From Neoarius graeffei (taxonomy: Eukaryota; Chordata; Actinopteri; Siluriformes; Ariidae), in assembly GCF_027579695.1 (NCBI RefSeq), contig NC_083596.1:50929757-50993756 (forward strand): a stretch of DNA of 64,000 nucleotides, in the 5' to 3' direction. The notes below the pieces were generated by a model. The model saw nothing but the letters and a program-made list of their open reading frames with translations, did no database searches and was not told where the DNA came from. Below are positions 22,576 to 56,736 of this stretch, in pieces. Every line of letters begins with the position of its first letter. The stretch's first letter is position 1. Position numbers and translations under genes: made by a program.

Positions 22576-23559
22576 AAAAGCACAAATACGAGTATATCCT
22601 GGATTACTGTCACTGTGATTTCATCAGCATCACGCCAAAAGCTTTATGTTTGTCAAACGGAAGCAAAGTCTTCAACAGTGTGTGTGTGTGTGTGTGTGTT
22701 TGTGTTGTGCATGTTTCAACAACTACCATTCCGACTGTGCGCTATATATTTCAAAATCAGATTATTTTTCAAATTAAAAAAAGACTGACCTCAAATAAAT
22801 AAATAAATAAATAAATGTCTGAATGTGTGCCTCTTATTTTCATTGGAAGCCACTGGTTTTATTAAGCTGTTGTTGTAAGAGCTAAATTATAATGGAGTAG
22901 CTGTAAGCCGGAGTTATGGCAATGATATTACAGTCAGGTGTCGTTTATAGAACTTAGAAAAAAGTTACAGCAAAAACTCAGCTCTAATCTCAGAGTAAAC
23001 TGAATCACATCAGGAGCATGGGAGTCCATTACAGGACTGATAATTAAATATAAGTGAAGTTAGATTTAACAATTATTCACTGATATTCACTGAGCCTGAG
23101 TCAGATAATTGTTTTAGTATAAAGATTTTTTTTTTTAATCGTATTTAAAGAATTTATTTCGGTCTTCAAAAGCAGCGTGTAAGTGTAATAACTTTGCGGC
23201 GCAGACTTGTCACTGATCTACGCCGAGTCACATAAAACACTTTGTTTTGAAATTGATAAAATAAATCACAATTCCGCTTCCCTTTGAATAGTTTTAGACC
23301 AAACTTCTTACCATCTTTAGTGCTTTTAGGAACAGCATTTTCTTTCATAATCTGTACTTACAGTGACGACGCCATTGGAGCCATTTTGCCGAGTCGCTTG
23401 AGGTGATTACTGAGAAATAGTCTGAACCTCTCGACCAATCAGTGCATGCAATTTCTTATAATCACCTGTGTATTTATACTAAAAGTTATTCTAATTGGTC
23501 ATCATTAAAAGAACAGTTACAGGTCTGATAAGTTATAAGTGATGCATCCATCCAGCCAA
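22576..23559. other. intergenic, downstream of gab3
   Basis: Contains (GT)n at 22679-22700 and (AAAT)n at 22793-22815. 23160-23400 has a GC-richer stretch (GACGACGCCATTGGAGCC) that could be a transposon end. No gene recognised. Confidence 0.4.
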
Positions 23560-23920
23560 CATCTATAGCCGCTTTATCCTGTTCTACAGGGTCGCAGGCA
23601 AGCTGGATCCTATCCCAGCTGACTACGGGTGAAAGGCGGGGTTCACCCTGGACAAGTCGCCAGGTCATCACAGGGCTGCACATAGACACAGACAACCATT
23701 CACACTCACATTCACACCTACGCTCAATTTAGAGTCACCAGTTAACCTAACCTGCATGTCTTTGGACTGTGGGGGAAACCGGAGCACCCGGAGGAAACCC
23801 ACGCGGACACGGGGAGAACATGCAAACTCCGCACAGAAAGGCCCTCGCCGGCCACGGGGCTCGAACCCGGACCTTCTTGCTGTGAGGCGACAGTGCTAAC
23901 CACTACACCACCGTGCCACG
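23560..23920 (-). mobile_element. Mermaid/DANA-like SINE
   Basis: - strand copy from GTGGCACGG to TATAGATG, slightly diverged. No clean target duplication found. Confidence 0.85.
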
Positions 23921-24127
23921 CATAATTGATGCAAATTAAATTAATAAAAGTTATGTATGCAACTTAAAATAGTTACAGTAAGAGTAACTGTAGTTTACAT
24001 CACATCTCAGAGAAGAGTTCAAGCAGAAAAGCTGACAAGCGCCAACCTGGAAAACATCAAACTAAAACCATCAGTGCTGTCTTTCTCTTCAGCAGGTTTG
24101 GGTTGATGTTGGTTTTCTAAAACCAGA

Positions 24128-25591
24128 TACAACCCCGATTCCAAAAAAGTTGGGACAAAATACAAATTGTAAATAAAAATGGAATGCAATAATTTACAAA
24201 TCTCAAAAACTGATATTGTATTCACAATAGAACATAGACAACATATCAAATGTTGAAAGTGAGACATTTTGAAATTTCATGCCAAATATTGGCTCATTTG
24301 AAATTTCATGACAGCAACACATCTCAAAAAAGTTGGGACAGGGGCAATAAGAGGCTGGAAAAGTTAAAGGGACAAAAAAGGAACAGCTGGAGGACCAAAT
24401 TGCAACTCATTAGGTCAATTGGCAATAGGTCATTAACATGACTGGGTATAAAAAGAGCATCTTGGAGTGGCAGCGGCTCTCAGAAGTAAAGATGGGAAGA
24501 GGATCACCAATCCCCCTAATTCTGTGCCGACAAATAGTGGAGCAATATCAGAAAGGAGTTCGACAGTGTAAAATTGCAAAGAGTTTGAACATATCATCAT
24601 CTACAGTGTATAATATCATCAAAAGATTCAGAGAATCTGGAAGAATCTGTGCGTAAGGGTCAAGGCCGGAAAACCATACTGGGTGCCCGTGATCTTCGGG
24701 CCCTTAGACGGCACTGCATCACATACAGGCATGCTTCTGTATTGGAAATCACAAAATGGGCTCAGGAATATTTCCAGAGAACATTATCTGTGAACACAAT
24801 TCACCGTGCCATCCGCCGTTGCCAGCTAAAACTCTATAGTTCAAAGAAGAAGCCGTATCTAAACATGATCCAGAAGCGCAGACGTCTTCTGTGGGCCAAG
24901 GCTCATTTAAAATGGACTGTGGCAAAGTGGAAAACTGTTCTGTGGTCAGACGAATCAAAATTTGAAGTTGTTTATGGAAATCAGGGACGCCGTGTCATTC
25001 GGACTAAAGAGGAGAAGGACGACCCAAGTTGTTATCAGCGCTCGGTTCAGAAGCCTGCATCTCTGATGGTATGGGGTTGCATTAGTGCGTGTGGCATGGG
25101 CAGCTTACACATCAGGAAATACACCATCAATGCTGAAAGGTATATCCAGGTTCTAGAGCAACATATGCTCCCATGCAGACGACGTCTCTTTCAGGGAAGA
25201 CCTTGCATTTTCCAACATGACAATGCCAAATCACATACTGCATCAATTACAACATCATGGCTGTGTAGAAGAAGGGTCCAGGTACTGAACTGGCCAGCCT
25301 GCAGTCCAGATCTTTCACCCATAGAAAACATTTGGCGCATCATAAAACGGAAGATACGACAAAAAAGACCTAAGACAGTTGAGCAACTAGAATCCTACAT
25401 TAGACAAGAATGGGTTAACATTCCTATCCCTAAACTTGAGCAACTTGTCTCCTCAGTCCCCAGATGTTTACAGACTGTTGTAAAGAGAAAAGGGGATGTC
25501 TCACAGTGGGAAACATGGCCTTGTCCCAACTTTTTTGAGATGTGTTGTCGTCATGAAATTTAAAATCACCTAATTTTTCTCTTTAAATGAT
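24128..25591 (+). mobile_element. Tc1-like IR/DR transposon, copy 1, right end lost
   Basis: Left end TACAACCCCGATTCCAAAAA and inner repeat CTCAAAAAAGTTGGGACA near 24324 are intact. The right terminal ~165 bp seen in the other copies is missing; identity stops at AAATGAT (25591), exactly where a perfect foldback begins. Confidence 0.93.
24492..25563 (+). pseudogene. Tc1 transposase, copy 1, frameshifted
   Basis: Same reading as the intact copy at 32006-33079, but a 2-nt deletion (CT) near 24647 breaks the frame after the helix-turn-helix. It contains all three catalytic acidic residues of the DD34E triad in the second frame ([26 protein letters not shown]). Not functional. Confidence 0.93.
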
Positions 25592-25733
25592 GGATGATGT
25601 CACGAGCTTCAGAGCCGATCTGATTTGCGTTGACGACATCTCTGAAAATTGAGACATCTGCCATGTCTCAATTTTCAGAGATGTCGTCAACGCAAATCAG
25701 ATCGGCTCTGAAGCTCGTGACATCATCCATCAT
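25587..25733. repeat. perfect 71-nt foldback at broken Tc1 end
   Basis: 25587-25657 and 25663-25733 are exact reverse complements with a 5-nt loop (CTGCC). The right arm continues smoothly into flanking DNA, the left arm abuts the truncated Tc1. Confidence 0.97.
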
Positions 25734-26219
25734 CACTGCAGCCATCACGCAATCCACTGGCACCAAATAATGCAGTAAAACATGGAACACTTTGATGATA
25801 TTGATGAACAGGTGACGATCGCAGGTTGGTCGGAAAAGAAACCTAAATTAGCCAATCAGCTCACTCACAAGCAGGCTTGTAGTACTCGAGTCCAGGACTC
25901 AAGTCCGACTGGTGCCCTAAGTTTCAGGACTCGTGACTTGACTTGGACTTGAGCACTGATGACTCGGACTCGTGCATTAACTGCATTCGAACTCGTAAAT
26001 TGGAGACGAGCACTTGGATGGATTTTTTCTTTATTTTTTGTAACATGCCATAATAATTTGGTATAAGATATTTATATCTACATTCATTTTTGTACTAATT
26101 TTGTGCAAGAGAATGCACATTCACCTGTTCATATGTCATGTTCAGGAATAAACTAATGTTAACGGCGCTAAAATGCCTGGAGAGACGCCCCTAGGACTGT
26201 CCGCTTTGCTTATACAGAC

Positions 26220-26342
26220 TTCTCGTGCAGTGGGAAAAAATGCACTGCTGTGTGTTTCATATGTAGAAGAACTATCGAGGAGACGACGGGGACAACCTCG
26301 AACTTCAATCATCATTTGGCAAGACTCCACCCAGAGAAGGAA
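26220..26342 (+). pseudogene. BED zinc-finger exon of hAT element
   Basis: Encodes KCTAVCFICRRTIEETTG and TTSNFNHHLARLHPEKE: CxxC, then H-x4-H, with the T-S-N-L/F-x-x-H-L signature of BED fingers. Likely the N-terminal DNA-binding part of a lost transposase. Confidence 0.7.
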
Positions 26343-26352
26343 GTGACACACT

Positions 26353-26541
26353 ATGTTCATTGCCCTGTTGATAGTGGGTGGGGCTTGCTGACCGCTGAAC
26401 TAGCTAGCGTTAACTGTCTCATGTTATTTGCTCTGGTGATAGTGGGCGGGGCTTACTGAGTGATGAACTAGCTAGTGTTAACTATCTCATGTTATTTGCT
26501 CTGGTGATAGTGGGCGGGGCTTGCTGAGTGATGAACTAGCT
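26353..26541. repeat. 68-bp tandem repeat, ~3 units
   Basis: Units begin near GCCCTGTTGATAGTGGGTGG and repeat as GCTCTGGTGATAGTGGGCGG, each with a GATGAACTAGCTAG...GTTAACT segment. Lies within the hAT element. Confidence 0.85.
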
Positions 26542-27176
26542 TTTTATCTGTAGCCTGTTAACTAAAATGAGGCAGTGGAGCAGGAACGTTAGTCCAACAC
26601 AGTAACAGACGCTTTCGCATAAAGGCAGCAACAGACACCGTCACATGGTGCGGGTGGAGTCTTGTTCTCGGATTCGACTCGAAATTTTCTTTAATGACTC
26701 GGACTTGACCACTGGGGACGCGAGACTGGACTTGAGGTTTAGTGTCTCGACTCCAACACTGCTCACAAGCGCAAGCACGTGTGTTATCGCAGTGGGGGGG
26801 AATCACCCATGTTTCTTGCAGAAACAATGCATTTATGTTTCAAGTTATAAACTAAATTTGGTTGTCTATTTTTGCAAAAAATAAATCAATCAATTAATAA
26901 ACTGTGGAGTTGTCTGTCTTTGTTGGCAAAAGTGAACAAAACAAACCTTAGTTTATTTTGAATAAAGTTGAATTTTCAGATCGTGACACTGAATTGCAGA
27001 TCATAATGAGACGGAGAGTTCCATCAGGGAAATCCAACAAAAATCATCATTTTGTCTGTCTCCCCCCCCCGAACTCTTCAGTTAGTCTGTGAGTTATTTC
27101 AGTCGGTATAATTAAAGTTCAGTTAAAATAATTATGAGTGAGTAATTAAGGAATCATCAGGTGTCTGATGTTGATA

Positions 27177-27434
27177 CGCTGTCAGAAATAGGGGTACAGG
27201 AGGAGTCCATTCCTGTCCCTCAAAGTACAGTCTACACTAATGTACCCCCTCGGGCTTGTTATTGGACCTCAGGGTAACTACTGTATGTGTACATTTTTAA
27301 GGCCGAAAAGGTACAGATATGTTCCCAATCAGGATAGAAAGGGTACAAATACTGTTAATACCTTAGAGGGTTCTGATCCAGAGACAAGCCGTTGTTCCCC
27401 GAAAAGCACAATAATGGACTTTATTTTCTGAGAG
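27177..27434. mobile_element. probable MITE with CTSTCAGAAA ends
   Basis: Left CTGTCAGAAATAGGGGTAC and inverted right end (CTCTCAGAAAATAAAG) form short terminal repeats around a GTAC-rich body. The 8-nt flanks resemble each other (TTGATACG, TGCATACG) but are not identical. Confidence 0.5.
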
Positions 27435-30314
27435 TGCATACGTTGTGCTTCTGATGTCTACAGTGACGTCGAGTCGTTTATTAAGCTTCTGATGAAGTCG
27501 TCACGCCACCATGAGGACGGGATTAAAGCCCAAACGGATTTAAAACCAACACCGAATTTAAAACACTTCAGTTTCTCACATTCAGAAGAGCATGAAAGCG
27601 TAAAGGGAGGTGGTGTTCATAACGAAGTTTATTATGAAATATTGATATCATGTCAATCAGATCACCAAATTAAAACATTAAACTGATATTTTCTTTCATA
27701 ACCTAATATTATTTTCATATGGCACTTAGTACATAGGGTGCAACACAACTTCATCCACTTCTCGTTTATTTCCCACTTCAAAGTCTTTCTCTTTCTTTTT
27801 CATAAGAATAACAATAATAACAATAATAATCATAATAATAGTCCACTTCCTGTCCTTCAGCTGCTTCCAAAATCAAGAAAGAGCATCAACGTGGAAAAAA
27901 TATCACATTATAATAGAATAAATAATGCTTTATATTCATACTTTTAAATATTGTGATTTGGACTAAATACTATCTTTCAAAAAAATTTAATATACCAGAA
28001 ATTAAACCTTGCACAAGTCCATTTTTTGAGGAAAATTAAAAAACAAACAATCCCTAAAACGCTAACGCTAGCAGCATTAGCATAGTTAACGTTAACTTTA
28101 ATAAATTGAAAAGGTCGCCTGAGAAGACACATACCTGGCTTCCACCTGGACAGGGAAGAGTGCACCTGTTTCGGGAAAATTTGGCAATCAAACTGTTTTG
28201 GCACGATATCAGAGAAAGGATTAGCAACAGAAAAATCCAGCTAGCTAATAAATAACCAACATCAGACAATCAAATTGGATCAAAGTCTGGGGTGCAGATC
28301 GATATCATCAGAAACCGATTAAAGATAAAGATTAAAAATTAGCTTATTGGATAACTCAGGTGCTAGTTTATTCGCAGAATATTAGCAGCTAACTGCCATG
28401 TTGTAGAGTTTCAAAGCAACAGTTTGGCCAAAAATAAAATGGACATCATTTTTCTCTGAACAATTTTCTCATTAGGTCACGACATCAGTCCGTGTGTGGT
28501 AACTTGCACAATGCTAACATTTTAGCTACAAGTAATAAGCAATTGTTAGCCATGTTAGCATCAGATGTGTCACAAAACTACAGCAAACTTCAAACTAAAC
28601 GTGTCTCGGCTAAACAAAGTGGAAAATTGTGTCAATTTCACTTTTGGCTAAACGTTAACTTCAACATTAGCTTGCTAATGTCATTGTTCGTCCCAGATTG
28701 TATTTAACAACTGGAAAAAAATATACGTCGAGTAGTAATGAGTCCAAACTGTGAGAGTGGGCTTGTGTTAGAACCTCAGAGATGTTTCGGTGCTTCATCA
28801 GTTTCACTCTACAATGAAAAAAAATCATCCGCGATTGTAAAAACCGGGGACCGGGGCAATATTAACCATCAACATGGATGTGTTGGAGATCTTGAATTAT
28901 TCGCAAAATTCCGAATTGTACATACGTCCAGTTTTATCCGGGAATGATTTTCACTTTGGCTTAAACAGGTCTTGCGTGGAAGAAACATTTTAGCATAAAT
29001 TAACACGAGTCATTTCTGAGTTATTAGAGGGATACTCAGTATACTGAGATTTTTCACATTTGTGGACAGAGTTGTCATGGTAACTGTCACGCTAGTCGTA
29101 ATGTCACGTTATTTTATTTCACGATTTCACGTAGCGTAGCTAGCACACAGATACCAGTTGGTCCTGTTAAGATGGAATTCAACATCACAGTCAAATAAAC
29201 GTACAAAAAAAACAAAGGAAGTCAAAAAAAAAAGACTGTGTGGCGTAATCCAGACTGAGAGGCTTCTTCAGCTCCACTGCGCTGCTACTGGTGACTTGTT
29301 ATATCGTTAAGTTTTAGTCAAAATACTGCGACGTTGCTGTCATTTTCTGTGCAGTAACCATGACAACCGCACATATAAACTGATAAAACTGATGAAGAAG
29401 AAACATCTTGGTGCTTCGACTCACTGCTCCGAGGCCCGAGAACCTTCACATGGAGAAAAATATAGATTTTTTCAGTTGTTCAGTACAAAAATGTCTTTCT
29501 TTCTAATGACTTTGACCCGTAAGAATATAAAATACCTGTAATTGGACCGTTTCGTATTTTCATGCAGAACTAAAAGAATGCAACACACGGAGAAACTCGC
29601 GCACACACACAGAAGAAGGGAAAAAAACATATCCAAAGAGATACTGCAGGATCAACCGGGTTGAAGCTGTGAGGAGAAGAAAGGAGAGACGGAGAGAGAG
29701 AGAGAGACAGAAATGCCCCGATTAGTCACAGTGCACGGAGGAACACCAGGGCGGCGCTAGAGAGCGGAGAGTCGTTAGTGCTTTATCAGCTGTGTGTGTG
29801 TGTTTCTTTTTTTTTCTTCTTTGAAATGTGGAAATGATTCTTCATTTGTTTGAAGAGGAAAGGAAACAAAACATCAAAAATCCCATCGGATGAAGCAACG
29901 TAGGGCTTGTGGTTCGGTTTCCAAAAGGATGCACAAGTGTGTATAACCATTACAGTGTGTGTGTGTGTGTGTGTTTCTCCAGTGTGTAATATGTCATGTG
30001 CGTATAATTCAGTGCAGCCAATCTGGCAGGGGGCGCTGTAACCCAGTACAGCTTCTTCTCTCCAGCTGCACGTGTGTGTGTGTGTGTGTTGAGTCTCTCC
30101 TCCTAAAAAAAAAATTAGGATAGTGCTTCTTCTTCTTCTTCTTTTTTTATGTTTGATTGTTGCAGAAAATCGCCGCGGTCCACGTTTTTTCGCTCAGTGG
30201 TGATTTTTTTCGTCGGGTAGTGCGTCTTCTTTTACATTAAATTAAATTGTTTTTTGTTGTTTTTTTTTTTTTGTTGGTGGTCGCTGTGGCTGAACGATCG
30301 CTTTCACTCCGTGG
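27435..30314. other. intergenic / arhgef9 3' UTR side
   Basis: No further gene found. 27800-27840 is an AAT/ATA microsatellite. 28060-28720 is rich in GCTAAC/GTTAGC words. On the - strand the nearest AATAAA after the arhgef9 stop that I noticed is 29118-29113, so the 3' UTR may extend ~1.2 kb. GA and GT arrays lie at 29690-29710 and 29957-29975. Confidence 0.4.
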
Positions 30315-51580
<21,266 letters not shown>

Positions 51581-51586
51581 CTGCAG

Positions 51587-51657
51587 ACAGGCAAAGATAG
51601 GATTTTAAATTCAGTATCATTACATCAAGATGTTCATAAATACCTTCATCAGCTACA

Positions 51658-51726
<69 letters not shown>

Positions 51727-51791
51727 GTCCCCTCTGGCACTGGTACAGAATCCGCAGGGGTGATCTGGGCAATCTTACAAAGAAAACATAC

Positions 51792-51864
<73 letters not shown>

Positions 51865-52409
51865 ATGAGTAATACACACAGCCAATACAGCAGTGATGTA
51901 TTTATATAAACTCTGATCTCATATCATCTCTGTTTGCTCCTGTTAGCTTTGCTTTACTGAGTTAGCACTTGGCACGTTGACGTTACTGGATACGACGAAC
52001 GACGTGACGAATCGAATGGAGGTGTAACGCAGCGACAAACTGAACACGAGACTCTGCAGAGACGCAGCGTGATGCACTCCGCTTTAACCGCGGAAATACT
52101 GAACTGTGCACAGCATTATTACATCCTTTAGAATCTTTCTTTATAATATTTTTATCAAATTTTGTGTCCTTTGTCATTTGTGGTATATTTTTAGATCTTT
52201 ATGAATGATGTGGTTTTCTCATTCTGTTTAATTTAATTTTAAAAAATCGGTTTCAGTAAAATCTTTCTGCAAACTGAAAAAAATACACTTCAGTTTGTGC
52301 CACTTCTGTAAATCAGTCTGTATTATTCCCCTTTTTCTAAAGTTCGATTGTTTGTACTGGATATACAGTGCACAAAAAGTAGTGAAAATACATACGTTTA
52401 CATATATAC
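51587..52409. repeat. upstream of SH3 exon: facing CA and GT arrays
   Basis: (CA)n at 51659-51724 faces (GT)n at 51796-51848 over a ~70-nt spacer. The rest is unclassified. The missing first arhgef9 exon was not recognised here. Confidence 0.7.
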
Positions 52410-52997
52410 ATGGTACTGTGTAAAAGTCTTCGCCCCCCCCATATTTTTTTCATCCAATGTTTGTTATAGATTTCAATTTTATGACTTCTACATTCATTAT
52501 TGAGTCAAAACATGACAAAAACATTTTAGAGTCCAAACTTTTATTTTTTTCCAGCACAAAATTAAATGTTACAGAAGAAAAAAAAAATAGGTTTGTTTAT
52601 AACTGAGCAGAATATTCCATAAGAGAGCACTTTTCAGATGAAAAATGAAACCATAACGAAGGCTACTGGAGCAAAATTTTGGTGTAAAATGAAGAAGTGA
52701 GTGTGACAGTCAAAGTGTCCAGAAGAACTGTGGCTGGTTCTGTAAGATGCTCAGGAAAACCTACAGATCATTTCCACATAAAACTGACCTCACTGGACCT
52801 CAGATGGATATTTTTTTAAAGCAAAGGGTCGTCTCACACCGAATACTGACTTTGTTTCATTTATTATGGCTCACTGATTACTGTTTATAGTATTTTTTTA
52901 ATGTTGAAACATTTCATTTCATTTCATTATTTTTAAGCCATTTTTGGTCGACATCATTTATTTACATGTGCATAAGATTTGGTACAGAACTGTAAAT
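52410..52997. mobile_element. possible Tc1/mariner MITE, decayed
   Basis: Left TACTGTGTAAAAGTCTT resembles the inverted right end (TACAGTTCTGTACCAAATCTT), a form common in fish repeats. No coding content. Confidence 0.4.
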
Positions 52998-53022
52998 TTA
53001 TTCAAAGTGAATATTTATCTCT

Positions 53023-54149
53023 AGTACCCTTACAGAAAAGAAGTTTATTCAAATGTGCTTCTAGTATACTTCTTTTAAACTAAAAATAAGAGAGTATGCT
53101 TTCAGTTTACTTTTTATTTACTTATCAGAGATATACTTAATAAAGTTATACATAAAGATACTTGGCTTATACTGAACAGTATATAGAAAAGTCCAAGTAT
53201 ATTAAGCTTAAACTTATACTTTTGATCAAGATGTACTTAACAAAAGTGTAATAAAGTATTAAAATATTTCTGCCATATGTTTAAGTGTACTCGCCCTGTA
53301 GTTGTGCTTCAGCATTGTTGACTCTGAGGTTTGTCTGTGGTTCCATATAAGTTTTTTTTTTTAATTTCTCCTAAGTGGGATAATTACAATTTTTTAAATT
53401 TATTTCTTTTTCTTTCGAGGTTGGATGTCGATTTCAGTCGTCACTGCCATGTTTTTATACTTTGGCATTTAATACAATGCCGCTTTAAATTTTGATTTTG
53501 AAAGAAAATGAATATGTTCTTAATCCTGAGCATCTGCTGTTATTTTGTGAATTCTTACCTTTATAACTTCATTGTAACTTCAGGTACAAAACACTTAAGT
53601 TGTCTCCTGGTAGTGTGCATGAGGTAAGGGTTAGGGCTCGAAAACTAATAGTATACCGAGAAGTGCAGTAAACTTCAAAACTAAAAAGTGGACTAGATGT
53701 ATATAACCAGTCACTAACAGTATATTTCCCAATATGCTATAAAGTATACTTTTATAAACTAAAAAGTGGACTCGAAGTATAAAACAAGTAAACTCAGTAT
53801 ATTTCCAGTACACTATGAAGTACGCTTTTGTAAACTAAAGAGTGGACTACAAGTATAGAACTAGTAAACTATTAGTATATAAGTTTACTTGCGGTCTACT
53901 TGCAGTACAAAATAAAAAATACTAGTTGTGTACTCAGAGTTTACTTCTCTTAGACTTAAAGTATACTTTTTATAAACTAAAAGTGGGCCAGTTTAGTCCC
54001 AAGAAGTATTAGATTAGTTTACTTACAAGTATAGTGTAAGTGCATTGATATCAGTATACAAAAGTATACTTAAGGAAATATACTTTAACTTTACTGAAGT
54101 ATACTTAATAAAATTAATGTGAAGTACACTTCTTTTCGATAAGGGTACT
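53023..54149. mobile_element. MITE packed with AAGTATACTT palindromes
   Basis: Ends AGTACCCTTACAGAAAAGAAG and the inverted AGTACCCTTATCGAAAAGAAG are ~25-nt inverted repeats. The interior holds more than a dozen AGTATACTT/AAGTATA words. No coding capacity. Target duplication not resolved. Confidence 0.7.
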
Positions 54150-55148
54150 GAGCACAGATAGTGAACATCATGGAGTCTGTAAAAAACACACAAAAAATTT
54201 TTTAATCTCACAACAAACTCTTCACTCCTCTGTGCCACAGTCACCGTGTTTCCATTAACCTGCTGAACGCACGATCTGACACCGCGAACTGAAAAACGAG
54301 TAACAGGAACCCGTGAGTTTCAAACAAAAACTCTCAAAGTTGGTTTTTCAAACAATTCGATAAAGCAATATTCCGCAAAACTGAAATGGAAAAACATTTT
54401 TCACATTTAAGTCACATGACCTGACACAAAGAGCGAATGGAAACTCTTCCTTTCTGAAAAGAGAGAGAGAGAGAGAGAGAGAGCACTCTATAAGAGCTAT
54501 CGCAAGAGGAGAAAACCCAGCTTTCGTCACGAAACGTCATTCAGTGGAAACAAACCATTTGCAAGTGTGTTTTGTTGACTTTTTTAAAAAATCGTTTCTT
54601 TTCTGCCCAAAACTGCAATTGTATACGCTTATTAGCTCATAACTGTTAGCCATGTTAGCATTGTCACTTTCTAAACAAACGAACTTTATTATTAACGACT
54701 GCAGGATGATCCATACACTGATAATTCAGTAAATATCATGACGTGAGCGTGGACGCTGTAATCGTCAGTGTTTCCTCAGGCGTGAGGGTCTGTGATTATT
54801 CAGCACTCCGAGGCAGCAGTCGTCCACATCACCTGCGTGTCGTTTCAAATTAATCACGCTGTGGACAGTTTGTGTTCTCACACTTTACCCGCTGCTCGTC
54901 AGGTTTCACTGTTTCTCTCGTGTCACGATCTGCACTATTTTGCATTCATTCATTAAACTCCATCCCATAATTCAGTTGGTGAATTTTTACTCTGACAGGA
55001 TCATAAACTGTGATCAAAATAAACAAACAGAAACCACGATCCTGAAAAATAAACAAGATAAACATCAGATGTGAACATCAATCACTCACAATTTATATCC
55101 AATAGTGAACTCCTTTACAGCTGGGACGACTAATCACAGGCCTGGGGC
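54150..55148. other. unclassified, upstream of arhgef9
   Basis: (GA)n at 54461-54483; nothing else recognised. Confidence 0.4.
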
Positions 55149-56570
55149 TCTCTCTCTCGCTCGCTCTCTCTCTGTGTCTCTGCACCTCTGTCTTTCTCTC
55201 TCTGCATCACTCTCTCTCTGTCTCTCTGTGTTTCTCTCTGTGTCTCTGTCTCTCTGCATCTCGCTGTCTCTTTCTCTCTCTCTCTGCGTCTCTCTGTCTC
55301 TCTCTATCTCTGCATTTCTCTGTCTATCTGCATCTCTCTGTCTCTTTCTCTCTCTCTGTCTCTCTGGATCCCTCTCTCTGTCTCTCTTTCTCTCTCTCTG
55401 TCTCTCTCTCTGTCTCTTTGCCTCTCTCTCTCTCTCTCTCTGCGTCTCTGTCTCTCTCTGACTGTCTCTGTGTCTCTCTCTCTGCCTCTCGCTTTCTGTC
55501 TCGCTCTCTCTGCATCTCTTTCTCTCTGTCTCTCTGCCTCTCTCTCTGTATCTCTTGCTCTGTCTTTCTTTGTGTGTCTCTCTCTGCATCTCTGTCTCTC
55601 TCTCTCTCTCTGTCTCTCTGCAGCTCTGTCTCTCTGTCTCTGCATCTCTCTCTCTGTGTCTCTGTCTCTCTGCATCACTCTCTCTCTCTCTGTGTCTCTG
55701 TCTCTCTCTGCATCTCTCTCTTTCTCTCTGCATCTCTCTCTGTCTCTGTATCTTTCTGTCTCTCTGCATCTCTCTCTGTCTTTGTCTCTCTCTGTCTCTC
55801 TCTGTCTCTGTCTCTCTCTCTTTCCATCTCTTTGCCTCTCTCTCTGCCCCTCTCTCTCTCTCTGCGTCTCGCTCTCAGTCTGCCTCTGTCTCTCTGCTTC
55901 TCTTTCTCTCTATCTCTCTGTCTCTCTCTCTGTCTCTCTGTGTCTCTCGCTCTCTTTGTCTCTGTGTGTGTGTGTCTCTCTCTGTCTCTCTCTGCCTCTC
56001 TCTCTGTCTCTGCCTCTCTCTCTGTCTCTCTCTGCCTCTCTCTCTGCGTCTTGCTTTCTGTCTCACTCTCTGTCTGCCTCTTTCTCTTTGTCTCTTTCTC
56101 TCTATCTCTCTGCCTCTCTCTCTCTCTCTCTGCATCTCTCTCTGTCTCTCTCTCTGCGTCTCTCTCTGCATCTCTCTGTGTGTCTCTCTCTGTCTCTCTC
56201 TCTGTGTCTCTCTCTGTCTGCGTCTCTCTCTGTCTCTCTGCCTCTCTCTCTGCCTCTTTTTCTCTCTCTCTGTGTCTCTCTATCTCTCTGCATCTCTCTC
56301 TGTCTCTCTATCTCTCTGCATCTCTCTCTGTCTCTCTCTGCCTCTCTGCCTCTTTTTCTCTCTCTCTCTCTGTCTCTATCTCTCTGCATCTCTCTCTGTC
56401 TCTCTATATCTCTGCCTCTCTGTCTCTCTATCTCTCTGCGTCTCTCTCTGTCTCTCTCTCTCTGCATCTCTCTCTGTCTCTCTATCTCTCTGCGTCTCTC
56501 TCTGTCTCTCTGCCTCTTTCTCCGTCTCTGTCTCTCTCTGTGTCTGTCTCTCTCTCTCTGCCTCTCTATC
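55149..56570 (+). repeat. 1.4-kb CT-rich tract, TCTCTGTCTC/TCTCTGCATC units
   Basis: Nearly pure pyrimidine on the + strand with G and A only at spaced TCTCTGTCTC, CTCTGCATCTC and CTCTGCCTC positions. Higher-order units of ~40 nt repeat near 56270-56500. Long open frames here are a composition effect. Confidence 0.95.
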
Positions 56571-56681
56571 ACATACACATACACACAGGTAGTAAGTCAG
56601 GTCTGTTAGACTGCAGTGCAGAGGAGCCACACTTTTGAAATTTACAAATGCAAATCACTGATATTAAAAAGAGATTAGAAA

Positions 56682-56736
<55 letters not shown>

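Larger units (their letters stand above)
25872..26761 (+). mobile_element. hAT-type element with BED finger remnant
   Basis: Ends CAGGCTTGTAGTACTCGAG / CTCGACTCCAACACTG are imperfect inverted repeats; the 8-bp duplication CTCACAAG is exact (25864-25871, 26762-26769). It has 'GACTC/GAGTC'-rich subterminal regions, a BED-finger exon (about 26220-26342) and a 68-bp triplication. No transposase core. Confidence 0.82.

Noticed and set aside
55418..56638. 406-codon + strand open frame and several others in the CT-rich tract
   Set aside because: Pure Ser/Leu/Cys translation of TCTCTG repeats, open in several frames at once; composition effect.
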